The position numbers and the translations under genes were made by a program. The notes under the pieces are model-generated. The model was not told where the DNA came from. It did no database searches and saw only the letters and a program-made list of their open reading frames with translations. A stretch of DNA of 64,000 nucleotides, taken from contig VWZS01004848.1 of assembly GCA_013397075.1 (NCBI GenBank), forward strand, positions 566,877 through 630,876, written 5' to 3'. Shown piece after piece: positions 51,001 to 62,649 of the stretch. Position 1 is the stretch's first letter. Each line of letters opens with the position of its first letter. This DNA comes from Rhabdornis inornatus. Lineage: Eukaryota > Chordata > Aves > Passeriformes > Rhabdornithidae.

Positions 51001-54000
51001 AAGTTTTCCTATCTTCTAGAATACTGCAGCTACTTCCAAACTCCCTACTAGGAGCAGCTAGTGGGCTGTCCTAACTCCTGTACTGTGCTCAAACACTGCC
51101 AGGAGAAGTGAAATATGATGTGGACCAAAGGGCTGCTGAGGACAATTCTGGCTATCTACCTCTGTAAGTGATCAAAACTGAGTGGCAGAGATGGCTTCCT
51201 GGCACAAAGTAATAAATGGCTCTGCCATTAACAAATATGCAGACATAGCTATTGATTAAATGGTCCTTTCTTCCCTTTTCCTAGGGAAATCTGAGTCAAC
51301 ACTGTTGAGATTTGACCCCAGCCTTTCAATGGGTTTCAAATGAGTGGAAATCCAATCCCACAGGCAGATGAATCGAACTCACTTAACAGAGACTCCTACG
51401 AAGTTGCAAAGGTCTCCCAATGAGTTCTTCCTCATCCAGGAAGAGCAGACACCTATTCCAGTTATTCAAAGGGCATTGTGATGATTTATTTCTTAAATTC
51501 TGCTTGAGGAAAAGCTCGTTGCCTTGCCTGACTAGTTATCCAGATTATGAAGTCCTGATTGATGAAACTGGGAATACTGGCACATTTGATACATAGAATA
51601 GCCTAGTGAGCCTGTTATGCAGTACCCACAAATCCAGAGGAAAGCAATCCCAAAGAGCCCCTGGCAGCCGTTCTGTGAGTTGCATAGGGAATTTTTCTAA
51701 ACTTTCCATGCCATTTAAATCTCTATGTCTGATACCATATCTTATCACCCCAGCCCCCTCAAGAGCCATCAAAATTTTACTTGTCTCTTTCCACAATTTA
51801 TATTCCTTTCTATGCAATTTCTACACCTTCATCAAGATTGTATGGCTGTCCTTTTACTGCATCTCAGGTGATCCTCTTTGCTAAGACACCCATTCTGGGG
51901 ATAGCTTGTCTATGAGGCTTGTGCAGAAGAGGAGCTGTAACTTACCATCTAAGACATCCCTGCCCAGTACAGCATTTTCTTCTTTACCCTGGCATCCAAA
52001 TAAGCTAAAGAAAACTTTCCCAGAACTGCACCCTTAGGAGTATTCCATCTGAATACCCAAGGGTACATGATGGCCAAGACTCCTCATAAACATGCACCAC
52101 ACAAAAGTCTCAACCAATGTGATTTTACCTAAACCAAAAAATAATGCATAGATAAAATACTAATTTACGTAGTCATAACTTGTTATTTTCATTTTTACAT
52201 ATGTCGACTCATCTTCACAACAAGTCATTGACACTGCTATGCAGCTTTACAATACAAATATGTTTTATTTGGCTTGTCTTGCAGTCAAATCAGACTGTTC
52301 TGAAAGCACAGTATGGTCCTATCATCTTCACTTCTGTCAAAACTTGCCATTATTCCACTCAGCTACATTCTTCTATGCCCATCTTACCCCAAGAAAATTT
52401 CTTTTCTGCCAACAAATTTGTTCAAAATGGTCATTTTTCCTAGTGCAAATATTGCTCACACAGTTGGGTGATGGCTATGATTAACCATCCTTCATCTGTG
52501 ATGCAGGTGTCACAACACTGACAGTTTCAGCAGCTTCAATATGCACTAATATATTGTGATATGAGTACTCCCAAAAAAATTAAGAACTTTATGCACATGC
52601 ACCAAACTGGCAAATACAGATGCCCCTCATTTCAGTTCTTTTCTCTTGCTAGAATATATTTCTTCATATGAACAAATATCACTGTCAGGACCATAAAACA
52701 TGAATGAGAACTCCTAAATAAAATTACTTACAGGAATTCCTTTTGTGGGTAACTCTTGCTATGTTTCTGTTCTAAAGACTGCCTTTTTGTTTTTATAGAT
52801 TAAAACACATGGTTGATAATGAAATAGAAAATAAAGTGGAAAACAAATGTTACTTGTCCACGGACTCAGGTTTTTAAAGAGTAACTGAAATTGTGTAACA
52901 AGTCTGTCTTGTGTAAAAATTTCAGTATTGACAATTTACTCTGTAGCTTCACTGGTCTGGTGGCATGCTAGCATCAAGCCACAAAAGTGCCCCAATATCC
53001 TCTGTACTATTTCTCAGAAATTCTTAAATGGAAGGATCGTGGGAATTGATGAAATCATGTAAAGTAAATCATTAACTGAAAAAAGTGAGCTATATACTGT
53101 ATGCTGACTTAACACTTCCTTATTAATACATTAAGGAACTCAGAAGAAAGCAAACTGTGAATATTGACCCCTAATCCTAGTGCTGAAGATAGATTCACAT
53201 GGTGTTACAAAGTCTGAAAAACTGCTGGATAATGACAATCTCAACTTTTCTTTTTATTTTTGTCAGGTTTTCACACTGAACTGCCCACAATGAATAGGGT
53301 TTCCTGAGTACCAAAGTAATTTGGTATCAAATGAACAACCTTAATTGTTGCTAATAACTGAAAGGATGGCTTTTGGCCCTTCCAGCAATTTGTAATGAAG
53401 GAAGAAGAAACCTAAAACTCAGAATAACTTTTCAGCAATTTCTCAGTCAGACAAAATGGTTAAGAACGTATATCAATCCCTTTCTCCATTATTCATTAAT
53501 GCCTATTTAGAGCTCAGCATTTCTACCTAAGCATTTTCCTTTGTCCTCACTGCTGATCAAAATTTGGACGGTTTCAGAGGAAAGAGCCTTTAAGAAAAAA
53601 ACTAGAAAAGGAAAGCTTAGCAAAGTCTCTCAATAGGAAATTACCTTTCATGTGTGTGACTGTGTTCAGGTGTGAATGAGAGCAAGAAGCCTAAGAAGTG
53701 CTAGTGATGGTCAATAAGAGGAACTTATAGCTGATGGGAAGATAGCAGAGTAAGAGGATGTGTACTTATCAGCATCCAACAACCCAGAGGAAAAAGAGCC
53801 CTTTGTCAGTGGAAGATCTGACACTTGACTTGCTGTATGGCTAAATACAGCATGATGACCACAGAACTGGTGGTGCCGTCAGCACTTAATACCCTGCAGC
53901 TGTGGAAACAGTAAATTGATACACTTGGCTCTTGTGGGATTGAGTAACTGCTGTAACTGTTGTACTTCCAGTGGAGCCCAGCAACAACAAAGCAAGGGTG

Positions 54001-54040
54001 TTCAAGACCATTTCCAACCATCCAGCAGAACCAAGATGTT
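48043..54040. other. Unique sequence without a recognisable gene
   Basis: About 6 kb with no confirmed exon or transposon. Short A runs occur at 48311-48323 and 50900-50909. The first 250 bp, to about 48290, is GC-richer and may be further repeat material that I cannot assign. Open frames stay under about 95 codons. Confidence 0.6.
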
Positions 54041-54150
54041 TTCCCTTCCCTTCCCTTCCCTTCCCTTCCCACACCTTCCCTTCCCTTCCCTTCCCACACC
54101 TTCCCTTCCCTTCCCACACCTTCCCTTCCCACACCTTCCCACACCTTCCC
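54041..54150 (+). repeat. Pentamer array of TTCCC with regularly thinning ACACC units
   Basis: Exactly 22 pentamers lie in one register. TTCCC runs of length 6, 4, 3, 2, 1 and 1 are separated by single ACACC units. The array ends at ACATC. On the minus strand the long run reads (GGGAA)6, which fits the four-tract G-quadruplex rule with 2-nt loops. The array is close to pure pyrimidine on the plus strand, so a triplex is also possible. All five stop-rich frames become open, which explains several overlapping frames of 60 to 133 codons that are not genes. Confidence 0.97.
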
Positions 54151-54728
54151 ACATCATCACAGTAACTTTTTTTGGAGTGCAATTGCACACTTATCAGTTA
54201 CGCTCCACACACTGTCGTTGACAAAATTAGGAAGTGTGAATCAAAGAAATAGTAGATCCAACTCTCTGCACATCTGCATGTTTGTTACTGTGTCTGATCA
54301 GTCTGAATTTTCTAGCGAAAATGAAATTTTAAGAAAATTGTTGTCTCTCGTTCAGCTATGAATCTAGATAACACGTTTATTTGAATTAGTTTCAGATTTA
54401 TTGAAAGAGTTTCATTTTCATAAAATCAGGCTTTATTTGCAATGTAGGTCTTTTTTACACCAAGTAACCTTAACATTTTATTTCTCAATAAAAAGATCAA
54501 AAATGTTCTGCTCCAGAAATATTGAAGTGTATGTTGTCTAAATGTTTCTAAACCCCTGAAAATTAAGTCCTTCTCTAAAGCATTTTTAACTGTTTCAGGA
54601 AATATAAAATAATCAGAATTAGGAAAAGTGGATTAGGTCCAACCAATTTTCAGGCTGGTTTCCATATTGTTTTATAAGTTCAATTTACTGTTGTCCTGTA
54701 ATACATCAGATATTTTGCAACAGTGTAA

Positions 54729-54802
54729 AGAAAATGTAAAGTAGCTGTAAAAGGCTGACATTTTCAGAAAATGTAAAGTGGCTGTAAAAGGCTGACATTT
54801 TC
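54729..54802 (+). repeat. Tandem duplication of 37 bp
   Basis: Two adjacent 37-bp copies (54729-54765 and 54766-54802) begin AGAAAATGTAAAGT and end GGCTGACATTTTC. They differ at one position (A versus G at the 15th base). Such identity points to a recent event. Confidence 0.95.
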
Positions 54803-57800
54803 ATGCCTTTTATGCTCACTTTGTACTGTCTTCAAGTAAGTTTAAGACCCTTGGTGTTCCACCTTTATCCAGCTTTCTGCTTTCTGTTATTTATTAGCCA
54901 GTTTTATGCCTTTTAACCTAAACTGTCCTTCCAGAAAACTTAATTTCCATTTCAAAGGCTTTATGAACAGTTTTCAGGCAGCAGAAATATTGTTCGATTT
55001 AAGGCAATTGGTGCAAGATTTTGAGATGTAGGATATGTTGGAAGGGAAAATGTCATATACTGAAAAATTTCTGTTGCTTTTATTTCAACCTATTTTCTGT
55101 AGTGAGGGTTACCTGAATTATCCTGAGTAGACTTGATACAAAGGACTATAACAGTACTGGGAACTGTTCATTAGCAAACTTGCAATAATGCATAGCTCTG
55201 CATGCTTTCAGCAGATTTTTCTAAGATTTTTTTATAGATTCCTTGGCTAAACATGACACAGGATACTATTTCAGATCGATTATAGGGAGTAGGATTTCAT
55301 ACACAGACATTTATCTCTTGCCCATTGGTCATCATCAGAAACCTTAAGCTACCCAGGCCTCCTTTTTTTCACTGTTTTGAGTCCCCCTGTATTAGGGAGA
55401 GGGATCAGTCCTTTTCCTGGGACAAAACTACCAGCATATTCAAGATTTTGGATGTATGCTCAGTCTACACAGTCTCTGAGAAAAGGCCTTAACACAGGTC
55501 AAAGATTATTATTCCTAGTAGTATAGGTGGGAATAATTGACCAAGTGTAAAATCTTGTTTCCCTGTGGCTAAGTCATATGGCCAAATCAGGCAAACAAAC
55601 CCAACATAGGATTATTCCCAGATTTCTGATCTCACATGGGTTGATAGACTACAACAATCCTGCATTTTAAGTTTCTTAGGTGCTGATCAGGGTCTTGTCA
55701 CCACAAACAGTGAATGTTTGGCAGGCCAGAGTGTGGGGAAAGTAAGAAAGGGGAACAAAGTTTGCAATTTTTATTAGGTTTCCAGAAATATATATTCAGG
55801 GAAAAGGTGTATTTCCTACATGTTTCTGAAGCACCTAATTTAACTTCACCACTGTGCAAAAGATAAAGCAGACAAAAAGTAATCTGAAAACCAAATAACT
55901 CTTCAAGTCAAAAGGAGGAGAGAGAGACAGCGTGTGTGAGCCCGCACATTGCGCCTGTGTGAGATGTGCTTAAAATATCGGCTTTTTGATTTTAGAAAAT
56001 GAGTTTGGAAGAATACTTGATGATTACTGATTTTTGGTATGATTTTAAGATCGATGAAAGTATATTTGTCACATGCTTCTGATGCATGTATCACAGAATA
56101 ACTTTGCAGTCTTTGACATAACAGGCAATCAAATTTATATTCTAAGCCTGATAAACACTTCTGCCCTCTCTCTTCCAAATACCATCCTTTCTTTTCGACT
56201 TTATTTTCAATTTGACAACTTGAAATGGTTGGTGGAATGCATCAGCGATGGGAAAACAGTGTCATTGAAACCTGGTGCTTATGTTTTTGATCATTTTCAT
56301 AGATGATATTCCAAATTAATCTTTAAAAGTCCTAAAATTAGGCAAAGTTTGTTTCACATTGATAATAAATGTGATATTTTGCTATAAAGAATACTAGGAA
56401 AAGAACACACAGTTGTGTCCGAGTTTGGGTTCTGAATCACACTAAAATGATGGGGTTTAGGTGCTTAAATCAGTGTGATCTTTTCCACTTCGAACCTCTA
56501 TTTCCATGAACTTCCGCAAAGAAGTAAAGTGCCTAACTTGGATTTTTAAAGTTATCACACATTTAAAAAGGAGCACAACTCAGTCAAAAATTATACCTTT
56601 AATAGGGGATGAATGAGAAAATTCTTATATTGTTGCATTATTTTAAGCATTGGCACTGCTAGTGCATAAACCTGGGGACACACTACAGAGAATCTGAAGA
56701 ACTCTGAAATTGTGATGCATGTCTGAGCCACGATTATCAGGATTACTCTCTCAATTCCTGATCTTCTATTCCCAGAATATTTTTTTTCCCTAAAAGCTGG
56801 AGAGTACCTATTTAGATACTTTATGAAATTACAGTAACGGGCATGGAAGCTAGGCACATTTTCACAGTGTCTGTGTTGCACTAACAGAACTAACTGGAAG
56901 GGAAAGTCACAACTTCACTGTTCTCTGATGCCTTTGAATGGATCTCTTACTGAGATGTGCTACTCATTTCACTTGGAGCAAATAGATAATATTAATGGCC
57001 TTTTAATATGCAGGTGAATATAACATGTGCAAACTGGGAACCCTAAGGGACAATGAATATATCAAAGCAGTCCATGAAAAAAATAACTAAGAAAAAAAAA
57101 GTTTATTTCCCAGAGGATAAAATTCATTATTAAAAAGTCTGAGAAAACTGGAAACTGAAGCAGAAAGTTAAGGATATGTTTTATATAATAACAGCAAATA
57201 AAATATACATATAGTTATACATTGGAAGTAGAAAGAAAAATGTGTTCTAAACTCAATTCAAACCAACAGAAAAAAAATAACACCAACTTTGATGGCCTTT
57301 ATGTTGGATACATAATGCATAAGTACAATGAGGATAGAAAGAGATCTAAAACCAAAACAATTTCATGCTTCCCTTTGAAAAGAATTATCTTTTCCAGAGT
57401 TGTAACTGTACCCTATCTAGTTTATAAAGGACTTTTTAGGTCCCTCAAGCCACAATTTCTTTATTAAATTCTATTTTATGTAGTTGTAATTTTCTAATTT
57501 ATCACAGTATAACCCAAAATTAACTGATATGATTTGAAGTAATACCTTGGAAAGTGACACTCTTTCACTTATTGCCAATTTTCAATACCTATAAAGATGG
57601 AATTGAAAGAATTGTAAATTGAACCACTGTATAAAGGGGAAATTGTATCAGTGCCTGAGTTTGTAAGTGAATACTTTCTGGGTATTACAGTCCATTACAA
57701 GTTTAAAAGACAGAAAATCTTGAAACAGATCACTGTGTGTATGACACTAAAACCATCTTCTAAATAGTCTCTATCAATAATTTTTATATTCTTTTTTGCT

Positions 57801-59253
57801 TTATTTACTCGGCATGAAAAAAAATCTGCAGCCTATCTGGTAAACCCTAAAAAATACTCAACTATATTTGATAACTGAAGTACTTCCTATTAAACTGTTA
57901 TGAACTAGCAACCAGGACAGATGAAACTTAAATGTCTGGACTTTCTGGTTTTTTAAGGCTTTCTAAGATAAAATTTTAAAAAGTCTTTTAACTGAGGTAG
58001 TAAATATTTAAACCATCTAAATTGAGAGAGACACATCCAGAACATACTACGTCATTGTCATGCCTTCAGAGGAAGATCAGTCTGCAGGTACCCACTGCCA
58101 GGTTTTCAAGCTCTCCAAGGAAGTTAGAGGATCTGTGCAAAATATCTAAGAACAGAGTTCTGTAAATTTGAGCTGTCTTGTTGCTCTGAAAGCTATTGGA
58201 CAATCCATACCCGAAGGCAAACTTGTAGGAACTCAAAATGTTTTGGTCTTGGCACAAGTGATTTGTTATCTGTTTTCTTGACTCTCATATTCTTAATCAG
58301 CGCTCTGCCCTCAGAAGCTTGTTACTGGATTTCACCAAGGGCTTAATCATAAGTGTAACTTCTCTCTTCTGTCTTCAGGCTCTTTTCTTTCAGATTTAGC
58401 ACACTTCTGCACATAAAAACACGTAAATACCCCAGCAGGTGTATTGTTAGTTTATTCCTAACAACTATGCATTTACACTGGCTTTCCATGAAACCCAAAT
58501 TAATAAAATGACCTAGCAGCTATCTCAACTTCTAGTCCCTATTCATTATTTAAGCTATCAATAAATGAAAAAGCATGTATTTTTTCCTTACCTGGTGTGA
58601 GTGGAAAACAGCCAGTGTGTTTATTTTCAGACACTCACAGTGAAAGCTATTAGAATGTAAGAAATTACAGTTTTAGATATAATTTACATAAACATGCAAC
58701 AACGTTTAAAGATATTTGTTTTCAATAAGATTTAGTACTTTATTTAAGTGCCATTGTTTTTATTTAAAAGAAAAATAATAATAATTATTATTTATAGAGC
58801 TTGGTGACAGAAAACATTTAAAGCATTTGCTCATGTTCTGGTCAGATCAAATTCCGCTGTCGCCCTGAACAAAACCTTCAAACCTATTTGTAAGAAAGCA
58901 ACTATTTAAATATTTCATGGCAAATTGACTTTCCTGTAACTGTGCCTGCTGAAGCTCCCCCTTCTGGAGCCAAGTGTCCATGCGGGAATTTCAGCTTCAA
59001 TCAAAAAACACTCAGAGCACAGCCTGAGAGCACGACCCGGGCTGACCTTACAGGCTTAAAAGCAGCAGGTGAGGAGAATGGCCATTTGTTTTTGATCATC
59101 CTAATTTAGAAGTCAGTTTCCCTGGCTCTGTTACATGGTTTACAAGTTTAACACACTTACTGGCTTTGGCAGTATCAAAATATGATTATTTGTAGCAGAA
59201 GGTATAAATTCAAGGCTATATACTGTCTGCAGTGCAGGGGCCACAGCACCCAC

Positions 59254-59261
59254 TGACGTCA
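59254..59261. promoter_or_regulatory. Full CRE palindrome TGACGTCA
   Basis: This is an exact CREB/ATF consensus palindrome, rare in AT-rich DNA because it holds a CpG. It sits 50 bp downstream of TATA-like words (GGTATAAATTC and CTATATACTG at about 59200-59225). A promoter or enhancer role is inference only. Confidence 0.35.
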
Positions 59262-59345
59262 GGAGAGAACTGGTGTAGTGATCCCAGACAGACTTTTATT
59301 TAATTGTCCAAATGTTTTCTTGTCACATTTGCTACTCCCTGGGGG

Positions 59346-59375
<30 letters not shown>
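59346..59375. repeat. Poly-A tract of about 30 bases
   Basis: Uninterrupted A residues preceded by GGGGG and followed by TAAACC. No retrogene body or target-site duplication is recognised upstream, so it is listed as a homopolymer and not as a processed pseudogene. Confidence 0.9.
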
Positions 59376-59377
<2 letters not shown>

Positions 59378-61445
59378 AACCTGCTCTGCCCACTGCTGTT
59401 TTAAATCTTTGCTTCTTCTTTGTCTCTAATTTTTTTTTATAATTTCCTTTGCTCTTTTGCACACTTCAAATCCTTCGTTTTCAACCCGAAGAGGTTTAAA
59501 TCCCATTTTTGGCCCTCATTCCATGAACAGTGTTTAAATAATAAATGCCAAAAGCAACATGCCATCACTGGGCTTCAAAGCTGATACTCCAATCAGCTAA
59601 ACAAAAACAGGGAAGATCATGTCTCATTAATTAATTCAGGATGCATGAACAGTCAGGCAAATATTTCTTCATCCACCACTATTTAAAAATGCCGCTCCAG
59701 CAACATTAACTTGTTACCTAGTCTGTGAAAACACACATTTTCAAGATCTTTTATCTTTTCCTAAACTGAAGAATGAGGAATTAAGCATTTTTTGCCTTGC
59801 CACCTACAATTCCCTGTTGTTCCATGACTTCATGTGATTCCTGCCACTGGCCCACCCATATCCTGGCAATGGTCAAGACACAATTCTCAATGAGGTGCTT
59901 AATGAGAAAAGGTCAGAAATGAGCTGGCAGTTGGGACAGTTAATGTAAGTAGCTGAGAGGGAGGATCATATCCTAGGATACAAAAAAGAGAGATTAGATT
60001 CTACTGAAAAAAGTGAGATATCTGCATGTGTATCAGACCACTGACACAGGGCAGCAGAAGAAATTGAAAAACTGTCAGGAGCTGCTTCACAACAAGAGAG
60101 AAGCAGTAGACATTTTGATTTTATGCTCTCCATGTTTCCTTCTCATTGGCAAAATAGAGGCACATGCACTGTATGGAATTAAATTAAAATGTGTACCAAA
60201 ATGTCCAGGTTATCCTGCTTGAAGAGCAGCTACAAATTCACTTCAAAATAAAAAAATATATTGAGTGAGACTGCAGGTTTTATCCTCAGCCTATTGCCTA
60301 TGAACGGTTTCCTTAATATTTGATCACGTTTTCAAGTGATAGTAACATGATAGTGCTTTGGAGGGAAAGATTTGATTTCAAAATGTTCATGACAAATAGA
60401 GGCAAAATAAGAAGCATTAGGAAGGAACTGTATGAACACATGCATAAGACAACAAATAGGGCATTGGTAATCAGCTGTGGAAATAAAGAATAAAACAAAT
60501 TTTTTAGTAACATAACAGTTAATAATAGTTAATAATAGAAATAAATTAGATATAGAAAAGAATTGAAGACTATAGGGGATCCTGACCTGAGCATGTGTCA
60601 AAAGTATTAGTCTGTGGCAGAAAATGCAGACATCATTTGAGAATGTGATGAGCAAGTAAAAGTACAAAACAGTCCTGTTTGGAGTTGGCAAGGCTCCAGA
60701 TGGAATGCTGAGCAGAGTATTTGGTATTTATGTCAAGCAAAATATTGGACAGAGGAGACAAACAAAAACAATCATAAATAAAAAAATCAGGACTACTTTG
60801 AAAGGAAATATTGAATGACCTGGCTTATCTTAAGCCGAAAAGAGGGCTTATGAAGTGAATGAAGAAGGGAGGAGGGAAGCACATATGCATATTTATATAC
60901 ACATATATTTATATGAGAATATTTGTATGTATATATGTGCAGATATGGGACACTGCAAAGAGAAAGGAAAAATACGTCTTCTGCCTGCACAGCCCAAAGG
61001 ACCAAAAGTGATGCAGCAGGAAAAAAATCAAGTAATAAGTAAAGTAAAAATTCTCATGCTGTTAATAAAAAATAGACTGTCTGGAAATATTATTAAGTCT
61101 CCATTAGTGGCAATTAAAAAAAAAAAGTAGGGCAAATGTATGCCAGATTGACATAGGCTTAATCATTTAAGTCTTGAGGAGGAAATTAAATAGTTTCTTA
61201 AGGCTCCCACTTCTATTGAGCATAGAAACCTCCTTACGCCTGGAGTTAGATGTGCCCTCTATTTTTCTATTGCTACCAGATGTGTGGCTGTTCCTATGCA
61301 ATTTTTTTCTGTAGCAATATTAATCACTATTAGGATTAAATTTTCATTTCAGAAATGAAAAATTAATGGCTTTTTTATCTGAAAATTAACAAAACAAACC
61401 CAACAAAATATATATTTTTAGAGTGTCCTGTACATCTTTCCATAA

Positions 61446-61467
61446 AAATATTTTTTAAAAAATATTT
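61446..61467. repeat. Perfect 22-bp AT palindrome
   Basis: AAATATTTTTT followed directly by AAAAAATATTT, self-complementary with no spacer. Confidence 0.85.
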
Positions 61468-62478
61468 GGAATAGAAAAATTAATAAGTTCAGAAATAAAA
61501 GAACTTGTGGGGAAAAATAATAGAATTAGGTTTATCTAAGGTTAAGTTTTGAGCCTTAAAACAGACCTTGATACAAATTATAAAGGTAAGTAAGTTAACA
61601 AATTTTTAGTACGCTATACACACTACCACGGAGGGAGTGAGAACGAGGTGCAAGGATATTACATTTCTACAAGTATGATTATGTAGGTTTAAAGCTTAGA
61701 TACTTCAGGTTTGAAAGTTGCAGAATTCTGGCTGTTATCTGATGATTCAGCAGTCTATAAAGTCTGGCAATATTTTATCTTTTTCCTCAAAACTTGAATT
61801 TTTCCACATATTGCTCCATCCCCAACATATTTTTTCTCCTTTCTGCTTCTTACTTTTAGCTGTAAATTCAATGTTTCTGAGACTATAGTCCCATCTCAAA
61901 TTCAGCTGACATTTCAACTGATATTGTGATTGTCAACTGACAGATAGACTTTTCATTAAAAAGTTCCTGGAAAGAGACAAAAAAATATGCACAATGGAAC
62001 AGGTTACTGAAGTGTCCTTCCATTGCAAAGGACAGCTGAAAACATACCTGGCTTCTCAAGATTTCAGTTGAAGACATTTTTATGTTCCACCTATATTATT
62101 TTGTGACATTAAATAGTTAATAGCATGAAATTCAGACAGTCAAAATTAGAATGCAATTACTTATATTTATTTAAAGGATGAGTATAGAATACATCAGCTT
62201 TTGTATATATCAGGTTTAATGAACCTTTTCAGTAAAAGATGTTTGTGCATACCACATTGTTTTTCATGCAATTCTTTGCACTGATTAAGAAGATATTATT
62301 CTTCTCTCTGTAGTCTGGTGTCTCAGTCATCCGATGAGGCTTAGCATGGGTTAGCATTTTTTTCATGGATGGATTCATGTGAGTTTGATTAGACATTTTC
62401 TTTTACATGTCTTCTCCAGAAGAGAGCAAAAGGAAGTCTGTTGCGTGCACATATCTAACTTTTTTTGCTCTAATTTAG

Positions 62479-62649
62479 GGACCTTCTACATCACCTACAT
62501 GCTACATCTGTGACTCTTCAATTCCCAGTGGCTCTGTAGACCTTGAGGAGATGATCTCGCTCCAGAAGAAAAGCATTTTGCCATTTATTTGGGAGAAATG
62601 TTCTTCTCTCAAATACCACCAGCAGATGAAGCCGTGAAATTTACAACAT
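62479..62649 (+). other. Candidate terminal or penultimate exon
   Basis: A strong acceptor (TTTTTTGCTCTAATTTAG) precedes a 171-nt interval ending at CAT|GTAAGT. Frame 1 is open for 52 codons from the acceptor to a TGA at 62635-62637, beginning GPSTSPTCYICDSS and ending SSLKYHQQMKP. Codon use looks more coding-like than in neighbouring DNA, and AATAAA signals lie about 200 bp downstream (about 62863-62873). The peptide is not recognised. It could equally be an exon of a long noncoding RNA or a chance combination. Confidence 0.25.

Larger units (their letters stand above)
54151..62478. other. Unique AT-rich sequence without a confirmed gene
   Basis: No transposon is recognised. Non-repetitive, possibly conserved-looking stretches occur at about 55900-56330 and 58920-59270. 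Listed sub-features are the 37-bp duplication, the poly-A tract, the CRE palindrome and an AT palindrome. An AT-rich imperfect (TATATG)n patch lies at about 60884-60945. Confidence 0.6.

Noticed and set aside
53960..54361. Overlapping frames of 60 to 133 codons on both strands
   Set aside because: They are produced by the TTCCC/ACACC pentamer array, which lacks stops in all frames.
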